Origin: Noviherbaspirillum autotrophicum
GTDB lineage: Bacteria; Pseudomonadota; Gammaproteobacteria; Burkholderiales; Burkholderiaceae_D
Direction: 5' to 3'
Length of the DNA stretch: 64,000 nucleotides
NCBI RefSeq assembly: GCF_000818395.1
Contig: NZ_JWJG01000028.1
Location: 2,193,397 to 2,257,396 of the forward strand
Part shown: positions 35,810 through 46,500 of the stretch, piece after piece
Layout: each line of letters starts with the position of its first letter
Numbering within the stretch: position 1 is the first letter of the stretch
Notes under the pieces: model-generated
What the model was told of the DNA's origin: nothing
The model's database searches: none
What the model saw: the letters and a program-made list of their open reading frames with translations, nothing else
Made by a program: the position numbers and the translations under genes

Positions 35810-35948
35810 TTGTTGTCCTTCAGATAAGCACGTTAATCAAATGTCGATTCGGATGAATCAATGTAATTAACGAAACACAACATTTATGGTTGGCAGCATT
35901 TTATGAAAATCCGGCTGTGCGGAGAATGTATATAAAACCAAATTGCAT

Positions 35949-36506
35949 TCAGCGCAGTTGGGAGGGAGGTACTTCGCACCATTCACCTGGAAGGAGTGGC
36001 TGTGATTCCAGCGAAAAGGGGCCCACTGCAATGCGGACCAATCGCAGGGTCGGCAATCCAACGGCTGCTGTCATGCGCCGCACCTGCCGGTTTTTCCCTT
36101 CCGATAACGTAATGGCCAGCCAACTGGTTGGAGCATTGATGCGCGCGCGGATCGGCGGAGTGCGTTCCCATAGCCACTCTGGCGGCAGAATCTGTTTTAC
36201 ATCGCAAGGCTGCGTCACAAAATCGCCGAGATCGAGCGGACCTTTGAGTTGTTGAAGGATCTGGTTGTTTGGCACACCTTCTACTTGTGCAATGTAGGTC
36301 TTGGGCTGCTTGCGTTTCGGGTGGCTGATGTCATGCTGAAGTTTTCCATCGTCGGTCAGCAGCAGTAAGCCTTCGCTGTCAGCGTCCAGTCGTCCGGCCG
36401 GATAGATATTGGGAATGGTCAGGTAATCGGCCAAGGTCGCCCGGCTGGGGTGCGCCGAGAACTGGCACATTACTTGGAACGGCTTGTTAAACAGGATCAG
36501 CGGCAT
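35949..36506 (-). CDS. rluE: 23S rRNA pseudouridine synthase RluE-like
   Basis: A 185-residue pseudouridine synthase of the RsuA/RluE type without an S4 domain. The catalytic motif GRLDADSEGLLLLTDDG (catalytic Asp in GRLDADS) is at about residues 38-54. LSEGKNRQVRRMTAAVGLPT and LRLVRIAVG mark the C-terminal conserved motif. In E. coli RluE modifies 23S U2457. Length and start (MPLILFNKPFQVMCQF) agree with the family. Single gene on the minus strand. Confidence 0.9.
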   Translation of the reverse strand: MPLILFNKPFQVMCQFSAHPSRATLADYLTIPNIYPAGRLDADSEGLLLLTDDGKLQHDISHPKRKQPKTYIAQVEGVPNNQILQQLKGPLDLGDFVTQPCDVKQILPPEWLWERTPPIRARINAPTSWLAITLSEGKNRQVRRMTAAVGLPTLRLVRIAVGPFSLESQPLLPGEWCEVPPSQLR

Positions 36507-36874
36507 GCGGGTTTGGGAGGAATGGATGTAGTGCGGGCGTTGGTAAGGTTCTCGTCAGCGCGATTCGTGACAATCGGGATATTGCAACGCTGTATGCCGC
36601 GCTATTTTACGCGTTGCAGCCCCGGGATTTTGAACTAACCTTGTACTGATCCAAGTCTCATTGCCGGAAAGTCGAGGGCCATGCGCGCTGCAAAACGCGC
36701 GTTATCCCATTGCCATTAATGTTGCTCACCGTAAAACTTATGGCATCTAGTAAAATAGTAGTGCATAATACGAAATGTTGGTCTTATGTCTTATATAAGA
36801 CCAGAGTGAAGCTTTAAAACAAAAATTTAAAGTTAATACGCCATCCTTTTCCTCCTCAACCCCCGGAGCATACG
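36507..36874. other. Intergenic region upstream of icd
   Basis: This 368-base gap separates divergent rluE and icd. The right half is AT-rich and must hold the icd promoter and a long leader. It contains the palindrome described separately. No small gene was found. Confidence 0.6.
36780..36802. promoter_or_regulatory. Candidate operator upstream of icd
   Basis: The 14-base perfect palindrome GTCTTATATAAGAC (36788-36801) is preceded by a direct copy of GTCTTAT (36781-36787). The symmetry and position, about 75 bases before the icd ATG, suggest a repressor site, for example of GntR type; the regulator is not identified here. Confidence 0.5.
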
Positions 36875-38128
<1,254 letters not shown>

Positions 38129-38151
38129 TTTGCGGCAGCAAGCACAATAAA

Positions 38152-38182
38152 AGAAAGGCCGGAACATTTCCGGCCTTTTTTG
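38152..38182 (+). terminator. Intrinsic terminator after icd
   Basis: AAAGGCCGGAA and TTCCGGCCTTT form a stem with a short loop, followed by a T-run. It may also stop transcripts from the opposite direction. Confidence 0.88.
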
Positions 38183-38194
38183 TTTTCTGTGCTG

Positions 38195-38836
38195 CTATTT
38201 GATTGTTGTATGTTCAAGCGCGAAGCGGATCAAGTCGGCTTGCCCTTCAATGCCGAGCTTGCGCTTGATATTCAGTCGATGTGTCTCCACGGTCCGCACG
38301 CTCAGGCTCATTTCGCGGGCAATATGCTTGTTTGACTTTCCGGTTGCAATGCAGTGCAAGACTTCGCGTTCACGTGGTGTCAATAGCATCGCAGGCGGCA
38401 CCGGCTTGGACAGTTGTTTAGCTAATCCTGAACTGTAATAAATACCACCCGACATCACTGTATCGATCGCAGTGATGATATCCGTCGCCGGCGCATCCTT
38501 CAGGACATAGCCGCGTGCGCCAGCTTGGATCGCCTGCATAACGTATTCTGCCTTGTCATGCATGCTTAGCATTAACACCATGATCTCCGGGTGCAACGTG
38601 TTGAAGCGCCCAGTCAATTCGATACCGTTTGTTCCGTTAAGATTGATATCCATGAGTGCCAAATCAATGGTTTGAGTGGCCGCATGTTGAAGTGCTTCAT
38701 CCGCATTGCCTGCTTCAGCCACCACTGCAAAATGCGGAATAGTTTCGAGGCGCGCACGCAGGCCGTCGCGCACGAGCGGATGATCGTCAACAAGCAGGAT
38801 ATGGATAGGGCGTCGAGGGAGGGATGATTGATTCAT
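38195..38836 (-). CDS. NarL/FixJ-family response regulator
   Basis: A 213-residue two-component regulator. The receiver domain has the acidic pair D17-D18 and phosphoacceptor D63 (LALMDINLNG). The C-terminal LuxR-type helix-turn-helix is plain: LTPREREVLHCIATGKSNKH and LSVRTVETHRLNIKRKLGI. Its ATG overlaps the kinase stop (ATGA), so the pair is translated together. It should bind DNA as a dimer after phosphorylation by the partner kinase. Confidence 0.94.
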   Translation of the reverse strand: MNQSSLPRRPIHILLVDDHPLVRDGLRARLETIPHFAVVAEAGNADEALQHAATQTIDLALMDINLNGTNGIELTGRFNTLHPEIMVLMLSMHDKAEYVMQAIQAGARGYVLKDAPATDIITAIDTVMSGGIYYSSGLAKQLSKPVPPAMLLTPREREVLHCIATGKSNKHIAREMSLSVRTVETHRLNIKRKLGIEGQADLIRFALEHTTIK

Positions 38837-40188
38837 ACTCGGGGCAGAGTTGCGATGACTTGAGTGCCTTCTGGCGAGGAACGTAGTTGAAGTTGGCCGC
38901 CGACGGCTTCGACGCGCTCGTGCATGTTGCGCAAGCCAATGCCGCGTTTCGGATGTTGAGCAACGTGTGCCACGTCAAAGCCGATACCGTCATCGGTAAT
39001 GGCAAGGATGATTCCCGTGTTATCGCTTATCAGGCGCACTGCGACCTTAGTGGCGTTGGCATGGCGTTCAATATTGGTCAGTGTTTCTTGGGCTATACGG
39101 AATAATACCGTGTTGCCAACGTCTGTCAGGCCGTCGGTCTCGCCTTCTGATGCAAATGTAATATCGATGCCGGTATGTTCGCTGAATTCCTGGGTCAAAT
39201 GGTCCAGCGCAGCCGCCAGACCGAGATCGTCCAGTAACGCGGGGCGCAAGGCATGGGAAATGCGCCTGACTTCGCCGAGCACGTCGTTGAGCTGGCCGGC
39301 GGCGCGATCGAGCGATTTGCGTGCTGCCTCCGGTGTCGCGCCTTGGGTGGCCAGTTTGGCGATTCCGGATTCAACCTGCAGCTTGATCGAAACCAGCCAT
39401 TGACTGATTCCATCATGTAAATCGCGGGAAAGACGCGCGCGCTCTTCTTCCTGGGAGCGCACCACGCTTTGCGCGAGCACCTTGAGCTTGGCGTCAGCTA
39501 CCCGATTTTCGCTGATGTTGAGTGCGAGACCGGACAGCGCGATGATCAATGCAATGGTGATGGCAATTGCAGCGATCCACAGCATCGTGTATTGAATATT
39601 GCTGGAAATTTGCGTGTCGATTTTTGCAAGTGTGGCATCGACGTCGTCAAGATAAATGCCGGTTCCAAGCATCCAGCCCCAGCGGTCGAGCATAACGACA
39701 TACCCAAGTTTGGGAGCAATCTTGCCGGAAGAAGGCTTTTCCCACAGGTAGCGTACAAAGCCGCCACCTTCTTTTGCCTGGTTAATCAGGCGCTGGATAG
39801 TCGGGTTGCCGTGTGCATCCTTCAGATCCCACAGATTGCGGCCGACCAGATCCGGCTGGCGTGGGTGCATCAGGTTCTTGCCTTGCAAGTCGTACACGAA
39901 GAAATAGCCGTCATCGCCATAATCGAGTTTAGCGAGGATGGCTTTTGCTTCATTGCGCGTCGCCTCGTCCTGGCGCCCGGATTCATATAGATGTGCAATC
40001 GAACGAGTCCCTAGAGCCACGTAATGAGCAAGCTCCGCCTCCTTGCTGGCAAGATAGGCCGCCTCCACTGATGAGCGTTGCTGGTCTGCCAGCATCACTG
40101 CTTGGTAGCGCACTGCAAGTGCAATGGCGATCACGGCAAGGATCAGTGGCGTGATTGCAAGCACCAGGATTTTTTGGCGGAGCTTCAT
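38833..40188 (-). CDS. Sensor histidine kinase with single Cache domain (HisKA_3)
   Basis: A 451-residue membrane kinase. Two transmembrane helices (~residues 7-27 and ~203-224) flank a periplasmic Cache-type sensor with DDGYFFVYDLQGKNLMHP (~92-109). A DHp domain of the HisKA_3 type places the phosphorylated histidine at H258 (RLSRDLHDGISQ). HATPase motifs are ITDDGIGFDV and KRGIGLRNMHERVEAVGG. Cache kinases of this type often sense small organic acids. The gene lies beside icd, which makes a carboxylate signal attractive but unproven. Confidence 0.93.
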   Translation of the reverse strand: MKLRQKILVLAITPLILAVIAIALAVRYQAVMLADQQRSSVEAAYLASKEAELAHYVALGTRSIAHLYESGRQDEATRNEAKAILAKLDYGDDGYFFVYDLQGKNLMHPRQPDLVGRNLWDLKDAHGNPTIQRLINQAKEGGGFVRYLWEKPSSGKIAPKLGYVVMLDRWGWMLGTGIYLDDVDATLAKIDTQISSNIQYTMLWIAAIAITIALIIALSGLALNISENRVADAKLKVLAQSVVRSQEEERARLSRDLHDGISQWLVSIKLQVESGIAKLATQGATPEAARKSLDRAAGQLNDVLGEVRRISHALRPALLDDLGLAAALDHLTQEFSEHTGIDITFASEGETDGLTDVGNTVLFRIAQETLTNIERHANATKVAVRLISDNTGIILAITDDGIGFDVAHVAQHPKRGIGLRNMHERVEAVGGQLQLRSSPEGTQVIATLPRV

Positions 40189-40312
40189 GAAACGTTACTG
40201 TACAGATATTTTCTTATGAAGCAATTAAGTAGGAGATAGGCGAGAGCGTCGTTTATTCAATTGGGTTTGTAAAGAATGCCGGTTGGATGCAAAAATCTCC
40301 ATTCGTATGGGC

Positions 40313-40344
40313 GAAAAAAAACCCCGTCGTAACGGGGTTTTTCA
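40313..40344 (-). terminator. Intrinsic terminator after cold-shock gene
   Basis: AAAAAACCCCGT and ACGGGGTTTTT form a strong stem around CGTA. Both strands show runs of A/T; the adjacent gene end is on the minus strand. Confidence 0.88.
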
Positions 40345-40371
40345 CTGCTCTTGCTAATCGGTGTGATTAGT

Positions 40372-40575
40372 TTAGCCGTTCTGAATGTTGGAAGCTTGCT
40401 TGCCTTTGGGGCCTTGCGTTACTTCGAACGACACCTTTTGACCTTCTTTGAGAGTCTTGAAGCCGTTCATCTGAATTGCGGAAAAGTGGGCGAACAAATC
40501 TTCACCGCCGTCATCCGGAGTGATAAATCCGAAGCCTTTGGAATCGTTGAACCACTTGACGGTACCTGTTGCCAT
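40372..40575 (-). CDS. CspA-family cold-shock protein
   Basis: A 67-residue cold-shock domain protein, an RNA/DNA chaperone. RNP1 [10 protein letters not shown] and RNP2 DLFAHFSAI are both present at about residues 14-34. It starts [17 protein letters not shown]; an in-frame extension upstream (to 40605) reads [10 protein letters not shown] and is not part of the family. It diverges from clpS with 326 bases between, so a long 5' leader is likely, as is typical of cold-shock mRNAs. Confidence 0.95.
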   Translation of the reverse strand: MATGTVKWFNDSKGFGFITPDDGGEDLFAHFSAIQMNGFKTLKEGQKVSFEVTQGPKGKQASNIQNG

Positions 40576-40901
40576 AAAAGCGTCTTTCAAATAATAACTA
40601 ATCACACGAGCCGTATAAGCAAGAAGCTCCGCGTAACGCTGCCCCCTCCTAAATGCTCACTTCTATTGACATTCCCATAACTGCTGTAATGTCAATAAAT
40701 ACCATTGTTCCCGCAAAAAATATAAAAGTCAAGGCACAATCCTAGTGCTTTTTGAGCTATTACAAGCTAATTACCCGGAAGGATTCTTGAATTCAGGTGT
40801 TTTGACTTCATCTGCGCACTGTGCAGAAACGGCGTAATATACAAACAGGACGTCCTTTACTTCTGCGCATTGCGCGAAAGTTGATGCAATAGAATAGAAG
40901 C
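40576..40901. other. Divergent intergenic region cold-shock gene/clpS
   Basis: This 326-base region holds the promoters and leaders of both genes. It is AT-rich around 40680-40790. No RNA gene or strong hairpin was found. The left side probably encodes the cold-shock mRNA leader. Confidence 0.55.
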
Positions 40902-41210
40902 ATGGAAACTCAGCATGACAACGGTACGGTACTTGCTAGGCAAGAGCAGAAGCTCAAACCCCCGCCTATGTATCAGGTGCTTCTCCTGAACGACGATTAC
41001 ACTCCCATGGAGTTTGTGGTCGCGATCCTTCAGGAATACTTTAACAAGGACCGAGAGACAGCGACGCAGATCATGCTCAAGGTACATCGCGATGGAAAAG
41101 GTATGTGCGGCGTCTATCCTAAAGACATAGCGTCGACTAAAGTAGAATTGGTTTTAACCCACGCTCGAAAGGCAGGACATCCCCTGCAATGCGTGATGGA
41201 GGAAGCATGA
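40902..41210 (+). CDS. clpS: ClpS, adaptor of ClpA for N-degron substrates
   Basis: A 102-residue adaptor that binds ClpA and delivers proteins with destabilising N-terminal residues. The family core [20 protein letters not shown] and later [15 protein letters not shown] are clear; residues before ~25 are the flexible N-terminal extension. Its TGA overlaps the ATG of clpA (ATGA), the usual arrangement, so the pair is co-translated. Confidence 0.97.
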   Translation: METQHDNGTVLARQEQKLKPPPMYQVLLLNDDYTPMEFVVAILQEYFNKDRETATQIMLKVHRDGKGMCGVYPKDIASTKVELVLTHARKAGHPLQCVMEEA

Positions 41211-43507
41211 TTGCGCAGGAACTTGAAGTTAGTTTGCATATGGCTTTTGTCGAAGCCCGTCAGGCTCGGCACGAGTTCATCACAGTAGAGCACTTGCTGC
41301 TCGCGCTGCTCGACAATCCCTCGGCAGCGGAGGTGCTGCGCGCGTGCGCAGTGAATATCGAAGATCTGCGCAAGACGTTGACCAATTTCATAACGGACAA
41401 CACGCCGACGGTGCCTGGCACCAGCGAAGTCGACACGCAGCCGACGCTGGGTTTTCAGCGCGTGATACAGCGTGCCATCATGCACGTGCAATCAGCGTCG
41501 AACGGCAAGAAGGAAGTCACCGGCGCGAATGTGCTGGTCGCGATCTTCGGCGAAAAGGATTCGCATGCCGTGTACTACCTGCATCAGCAGGGCGTCACGA
41601 GGCTGGATGTCGTGAATTTCATTTCACATGGTGTGCGTAAAGATCAGCAGGCCGATGTGCAGAAATCACCGGAAGGCGCGGAAGAAGCGCAGGCGGAAGG
41701 TCAGCAGAAGGAAAGCCCGCTCGACCAGTTCACGCAAAATCTGAACAAGCTCGCTGCCGAAGGCAAGATCGATCCGTTGATTGGCCGCGAGTCCGAAGTC
41801 GAACGTGTCATCCAGACCTTATGTCGCCGTCGCAAGAACAACCCATTGCTGGTCGGCGAAGCCGGCGTTGGCAAGACCGCCATCGCCGAAGGTCTCGCCT
41901 GGCGCGTGACCCAGGGCGATGTGCCGGAGGTGCTGCAGAACGCCGTCGTTTATTCGCTGGATATGGGCGCACTGCTGGCCGGTACGAAATACCGTGGCGA
42001 CTTTGAGCAGCGTCTCAAGGCGGTGCTCAAGCAATTGCGTGACAATCCGCACGGCATCCTGTTCATCGACGAGATCCATACGATCATCGGCGCAGGCTCT
42101 GCTTCCGGCGGCACGCTGGATGCATCCAACCTGCTGAAGCCGGCATTGTCTTCGGGGCAGCTGAAGTGCATCGGTGCGACCACGTACACGGAATTCCGCG
42201 GCGTGTTCGAGAAGGACCATGCGCTGTCGCGTCGCTTCCAGAAGATCGACGTAAACGAGCCAACCGTGGAGCAAACGGTGCAGATTCTGCGCGGTCTGAA
42301 GTCGCGTTTCGAAGAACACCATGGCGTCAAGTATTCGGCGTCCGCGTTGACGTCTGCGGCGGAACTGGCTGCGCGCTTCATCAATGATCGCCACTTGCCG
42401 GACAAGGCGATCGACGTGATCGACGAGGCGGGTGCAGCACAACGTATCCTGCCGAAGTCGAGGCAGAAAAAGACAATCGGCAAATCCGAGATCGAAGACA
42501 TCATTTCGAAGATCGCGCGTATTCCTCCGCAAACGGTCAATCAGGACGATCGGACCAAGCTGCAGACGATCGACCGCGATCTGAAGAATGTAGTGTTTGG
42601 TCAGGATCCTGCGATCGATGCCCTCGGCTCCGCCATCAAGATGGCGCGCGCGGGACTGGGCAAGACCGACAAGCCTATCGGCGCCTTCCTGTTCTCCGGC
42701 CCGACGGGCGTTGGTAAGACTGAGGTTGCCAAACAGTTGGCGTTCATCCTTGGTATCGAGCTGATCCGCTTCGACATGTCGGAGTATATGGAGCGCCATG
42801 CGGTGTCGCGCCTGATCGGTGCGCCGCCTGGCTATGTCGGCTTTGACCAGGGGGGGCTGCTGACCGAGGCGATCACCAAGAAACCGCATGCGGTGCTCTT
42901 GCTGGACGAGATCGAAAAAGCGCATCCGGATATTTTCAATATCTTGTTGCAGGTGATGGATCATGGTACGTTGACCGACAACAATGGTCGCAAGGCCGAC
43001 TTCCGCAATGTGATCATCATCATGACCACCAATGCCGGGGCGGAAGCACTGCAAAAGCGTTCGATCGGCTTTACCGACAAGAAGGAATCCGGCGACGAGA
43101 TGGCCGACATCAAGCGCATGTTCACGCCGGAATTCCGCAACCGCTTGGATGCAATCATTAGCTTCAAGGCGCTGGACGAGGAGATCATCCTGCGTGTGGT
43201 CGACAAGTTCCTGATGCAGCTCGAAGAGCAATTGCACGAGAAGAAGGTTGAGGCGATCTTTACCGACAGCCTGCGTCGCTTCCTCGCCAAGAAAGGCTTC
43301 GATCCGCTGATGGGTGCGCGCCCGATGGCACGCCTGATCCAGGACATGATCCGCAAGGCGCTGGCCGACGAACTGCTGTTCGGTCGTCTGGTGTCCGGTG
43401 GTCGCGTCACGGTCGACTTGGACGACAAGGAGCAGATCAAGCTCGATTTCGCGGAAGGGGACGCGTCTCCGCCGCCGGCTCCGGAGGAGACTCTGGAAGT
43501 CGAGTAA
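41207..43507 (+). CDS. clpA: ClpA, ATP-dependent Clp protease ATP-binding subunit
   Basis: A 766-residue AAA+ unfoldase that feeds substrates to ClpP. The order is an N-terminal ClpN repeat domain (residues 1-145), AAA1 with Walker [17 protein letters not shown] (~217), and AAA2 with [16 protein letters not shown] (~499). The ClpP-binding loop is RSIGFTD-like around residue 620. The D2 small domain ends with an acidic tail ([12 protein letters not shown]). Start set at the ATG overlapping the clpS stop; an in-frame ATG six codons upstream lies inside clpS. Confidence 0.97.
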   Translation: MIAQELEVSLHMAFVEARQARHEFITVEHLLLALLDNPSAAEVLRACAVNIEDLRKTLTNFITDNTPTVPGTSEVDTQPTLGFQRVIQRAIMHVQSASNGKKEVTGANVLVAIFGEKDSHAVYYLHQQGVTRLDVVNFISHGVRKDQQADVQKSPEGAEEAQAEGQQKESPLDQFTQNLNKLAAEGKIDPLIGRESEVERVIQTLCRRRKNNPLLVGEAGVGKTAIAEGLAWRVTQGDVPEVLQNAVVYSLDMGALLAGTKYRGDFEQRLKAVLKQLRDNPHGILFIDEIHTIIGAGSASGGTLDASNLLKPALSSGQLKCIGATTYTEFRGVFEKDHALSRRFQKIDVNEPTVEQTVQILRGLKSRFEEHHGVKYSASALTSAAELAARFINDRHLPDKAIDVIDEAGAAQRILPKSRQKKTIGKSEIEDIISKIARIPPQTVNQDDRTKLQTIDRDLKNVVFGQDPAIDALGSAIKMARAGLGKTDKPIGAFLFSGPTGVGKTEVAKQLAFILGIELIRFDMSEYMERHAVSRLIGAPPGYVGFDQGGLLTEAITKKPHAVLLLDEIEKAHPDIFNILLQVMDHGTLTDNNGRKADFRNVIIIMTTNAGAEALQKRSIGFTDKKESGDEMADIKRMFTPEFRNRLDAIISFKALDEEIILRVVDKFLMQLEEQLHEKKVEAIFTDSLRRFLAKKGFDPLMGARPMARLIQDMIRKALADELLFGRLVSGGRVTVDLDDKEQIKLDFAEGDASPPPAPEETLEVE

Positions 43508-43520
43508 TCGACGCCAAGCA

Positions 43521-43549
43521 AAAAGCCCGGATTCGTTCCGGGCTTTTTT
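43521..43549 (+). terminator. Intrinsic terminator after clpA
   Basis: AAAAGCCCGGA and TCCGGGCTTTT form a stem with a five-base loop and a T-run. Confidence 0.88.
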
Positions 43550-43652
43550 ATTGAGATAAGCGATATTACTGTGGGATGACAGCTACCTATGGGGCGGAAA
43601 ATACCATGGTGCGGCTTGGTGCTTCCCAAGCAAGCGGCGGGTTCCTAAAGCC

Positions 43653-44696
43653 TTAACGCACCTTGCGCAGGTCCGCCGCGCATTCCTTGACTAGCCCAGG
43701 CCCGCGGTAAATCAGCCCCGTATATAACTGTACCAGCGAGGCACCGGCGTCAATTTTTGCCTGTGCGTCTTTACCCGAAAGAATGCCGCCAACGCCAATG
43801 ATCGGCAGTGCGCCTTTCAGCTCGGCGCTCAAGGCGCGAATCACGGTATTGGACATTTCGAATACCGGCGCGCCAGACAGTCCGCCGGTTTCTTCGGCAT
43901 GCGGCATTCCTTTCACGGCGTCGCGCGTGATCGTCGTATTGGTCGCGATCACCGCATCCATCTTGTGGTGCACTAGTGCGGAGGCAATGGATTTAACTTG
44001 TTCGCTGTCGACGTCAGGCGCAATTTTTAGTGCAATCGGCACATAGCGCATATGTTGATCCGCGAGTCGGCGTTGCGCATCCTTCAGTTTGGATAGTAGC
44101 GCATCCAGTTCGGAGCCGCCTTGTAGCTGGCGCAGGTTCTTGGTATTTGGCGAGGAGATATTAACCGTCACATAACTTGCGTACGGATATACCTTTTCCA
44201 GGCAATGCAGGTAGTCGTCCGCCGCATGTTCAATCGGCGTATCTGCATTTTTACCAATGTTCAGGCCCAGCACGCCTTCCTTGTTTTGATAAAACTTCGA
44301 TGCCTGAACATTGGCGACGAAGGCATCGACCCCGCCATTGTTGAAGCCCATGCGATTAATGATCGCGTTCGCCGCCGGCAGGCGGAAAATACGCGGCTGC
44401 GGATTTCCCGGTTGCGCGCGCGGCGTGACCGTGCCGACCTCAATAAAGCCGAAGCCGAGCGCCGCCAAACCGTCAATATAAGCACCATCCTTATCCAAGC
44501 CTGCCGCAAGGCCAACCGGATTGGGGAAGGTAATGCCCATGACCGTTCTTGGATCGGGCTGGGGGCGGGCAATGAGGCTGGTCAGGCCGCAGGCTGCGGC
44601 GTGCTTCAGTGCTGGCAGCGCGACGTTGTGTGCCGTTTCCGGATCAAGTGAGAACAGGAGGGGGCGAGTGAGTGCGTACAGGAGTTTGTCGGACAT
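43653..44696 (-). CDS. pyrD: Dihydroorotate dehydrogenase, quinone type (class 2)
   Basis: A 347-residue membrane-associated flavoprotein of pyrimidine biosynthesis, transferring electrons from dihydroorotate to quinone. It starts [20 protein letters not shown], the class-2 N-terminal helix. The FMN-binding and catalytic region includes [14 protein letters not shown] (~residue 178), with the catalytic Ser in [18 protein letters not shown] and [13 protein letters not shown] follow. An extension of the frame upstream is a shadow of bpt. It lies between the clpA and bpt genes, opposite to clpA. Confidence 0.95.
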   Translation of the reverse strand: MSDKLLYALTRPLLFSLDPETAHNVALPALKHAAACGLTSLIARPQPDPRTVMGITFPNPVGLAAGLDKDGAYIDGLAALGFGFIEVGTVTPRAQPGNPQPRIFRLPAANAIINRMGFNNGGVDAFVANVQASKFYQNKEGVLGLNIGKNADTPIEHAADDYLHCLEKVYPYASYVTVNISSPNTKNLRQLQGGSELDALLSKLKDAQRRLADQHMRYVPIALKIAPDVDSEQVKSIASALVHHKMDAVIATNTTITRDAVKGMPHAEETGGLSGAPVFEMSNTVIRALSAELKGALPIIGVGGILSGKDAQAKIDAGASLVQLYTGLIYRGPGLVKECAADLRKVR

Positions 44697-44781
44697 GGGA
44701 GCAAAAAGAGAGGCGGCGCCTGCGACAGGCAAAACCGCTATTTTACTATTGCGCCTTGTCAATACATGGCGGTGGAATGCT

Positions 44782-45513
44782 TCACTCCGGCTGCCACGCC
44801 TCCCACTTGCCCTGTTGCAGTGCTTCAAGCGGTTTGAAATTGATTTTGTACGCCATTTTCCGGCTGTTCCTGATCCAGTAGCCAAGGTAGACGTGCGGCA
44901 TGCCAAGCCGCCTGGCTTGCTCGATTTGCCAAAGGATGTTGTAGGTGCCCAAGGAAGCACCCTGAATGTCCGGATCGTAGAAGGTGTAGACGGACGACAA
45001 GCCGTCATTCAGGACATCGATGATGCTCACCATGCGCAAGGTGCCGTCGTCTTCCCGGAATTCGACCAAGCGTGTGTTGACCTTGCTTTGCAATAAAAAC
45101 TGCGCGTACTGGTCGCGGCTGTCGTGATCCATGCCGCCGCCTGCATGACGCACTGACTGGTAGCGCAGGTACAAATCGTAATGCTCTGGCACGTAGGCTA
45201 GATTTGTGATCCAAGAGGTCAATTCCCCGTGCCGGGTCCAGGCACGGCGCTGGCTGCGGTTGGGATGAAACCCGTTCACTTTCACGCGCACCGGAATGCA
45301 CGCCTGACAGCCGTCGCAATATGGCCGATAAGTAAAAATACCGCTGCGTCTAAAGCCATTCTTGACCAGTTCCGAGTAGACATCGGCATTAATCAAGTGC
45401 GATGGCGTCGCCACTTGCGAACGCGCTTGGCGTCCCTCGAGATAGCTGCACGGATATGGGGCGGTTGCGTAAAACTGCAGGGTGGCGAAAGGCAGATCTT
45501 TAAGATGCGTCAT
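44782..45513 (-). CDS. bpt: Aspartate/glutamate leucyltransferase (Bpt)
   Basis: A 243-residue member of the Ate/Bpt family that attaches Leu to N-terminal Asp/Glu, making a bacterial N-degron. Features: [20 protein letters not shown] near the N-terminus, [15 protein letters not shown] with a conserved cysteine motif, and [20 protein letters not shown] near the C-terminus. It is adjacent to aat on the same strand, with ~80 bases between. The protein was formerly called arginyltransferase, but bacterial members of this type use leucyl-tRNA. Confidence 0.93.
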   Translation of the reverse strand: MTHLKDLPFATLQFYATAPYPCSYLEGRQARSQVATPSHLINADVYSELVKNGFRRSGIFTYRPYCDGCQACIPVRVKVNGFHPNRSQRRAWTRHGELTSWITNLAYVPEHYDLYLRYQSVRHAGGGMDHDSRDQYAQFLLQSKVNTRLVEFREDDGTLRMVSIIDVLNDGLSSVYTFYDPDIQGASLGTYNILWQIEQARRLGMPHVYLGYWIRNSRKMAYKINFKPLEALQQGKWEAWQPE

Positions 45514-45593
45514 GCGGCATACCTGGCTACGATTCCGACTCTGTTAATTTACACCGTATGGCGCGATCGGCAGAAGAGTTTTTTCACGTGCGC

Positions 45594-46316
45594 CTAGAAT
45601 ATATCGAGGGGCTGCCAGGCTTGTATTTGCGGCTGCGCGATGGCTTCGCGCAGCAAGCGGATGAATTCCGCTCTGGGAATGGGCGCTGCGCCAAGCGATG
45701 CCAGGTGTGATGTCTCTTGCTGGCAATCGATCATTGCCACGCCATGCGCTTGCAGAAAATGGACGAGGTAGGCAAGAGCAACTTTCGATGCATCCGGAAC
45801 CCGTGCAAACATCGACTCGCCATAAAACATGCGGCCAATGGACACGCCATAAGCGGCACCGACCAACTGATTGTCGAACCACAGTTCCGATGAATGAGCG
45901 TATCCGCGGCGGTGCAGTTCACTGTAGCCCTGAATAATATCGTCGGAAATCCAGGTGCCGGCGCCTTCTTTTCGGGGCGCGGCGCAGGCCAGCATCACTT
46001 GTTGAAATGCCGTATTAAAGCGGATTTCCCAGCGCCGGTCCGAGTGCATGCTCTTGTGTACCTTTTTTAAGGTCTTGCGCAGGCTATGTGAAATCACAAA
46101 ATGCTTGGTAAACAGCACCATGCGCGGATCGGTGCTCCACCATAAGATCGGCTGTCCTTCCGAATACCAAGGAAAAATCCCGTGCCGATAGGCTTCCAGC
46201 AATCGCTTTGGGGATAGGTCGCCGCCGGCGGCGAGCAACCCCGGTGCGCCGTCTTCGTCGGTAAGCGCGGTCGAAACATCCGGGAAGGGAGTGCTTGCTT
46301 CAAGCCACGGAATCAT
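45594..46316 (-). CDS. aat: Leucyl/phenylalanyl-tRNA--protein transferase
   Basis: A 240-residue cytoplasmic enzyme of the Aat family that transfers Leu or Phe to N-terminal Arg/Lys. Motifs: [20 protein letters not shown] (~28-47), [10 protein letters not shown], and the catalytic-domain [20 protein letters not shown] with FYGESMFAR. The ATG giving [14 protein letters not shown] is chosen; the longer frame begins at TTG. It and bpt form a probable operon feeding ClpS-ClpA encoded nearby. Confidence 0.94.
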   Translation of the reverse strand: MIPWLEASTPFPDVSTALTDEDGAPGLLAAGGDLSPKRLLEAYRHGIFPWYSEGQPILWWSTDPRMVLFTKHFVISHSLRKTLKKVHKSMHSDRRWEIRFNTAFQQVMLACAAPRKEGAGTWISDDIIQGYSELHRRGYAHSSELWFDNQLVGAAYGVSIGRMFYGESMFARVPDASKVALAYLVHFLQAHGVAMIDCQQETSHLASLGAAPIPRAEFIRLLREAIAQPQIQAWQPLDIF

Positions 46317-46343
46317 TCTTTTCACCAAAGTAGGTCATTGGAA

Positions 46344-46360
46344 TGCACAAAACAAGTGCG
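46344..46360. promoter_or_regulatory. Candidate NtrC binding site upstream of amt
   Basis: TGCAC and GTGCG are separated by seven bases, matching the TGCAC-N7-GTGCA enhancer consensus of NtrC except for the last base. It lies about 90 bases before the -24/-12 promoter. A second lone half-site TGCAC is at 46424-46428. Confidence 0.65.
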
Positions 46361-46432
46361 AAAAAGCATTGAACATATTTGCTGTTAAAAATTTTCTCTT
46401 TAGAAATCAATATCTTGCTGTCTTGCACTAAA

Positions 46433-46450
46433 TTGGAATAATTATTGCTT
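46433..46450 (+). promoter_or_regulatory. Candidate sigma-54 promoter of amt
   Basis: TTGG (46433-46436) and TTGC (46445-46448) have GG and GC ten bases apart, as required for a -24/-12 promoter. Transcription would start near 46460, about 40 bases before the amt ATG. The NtrC-like site upstream supports nitrogen control. Confidence 0.65.
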
Positions 46451-46500
46451 TATTGGTGCTCATTGATTCCAGCATGCACATTAACAGGGAGATCTTTTGC

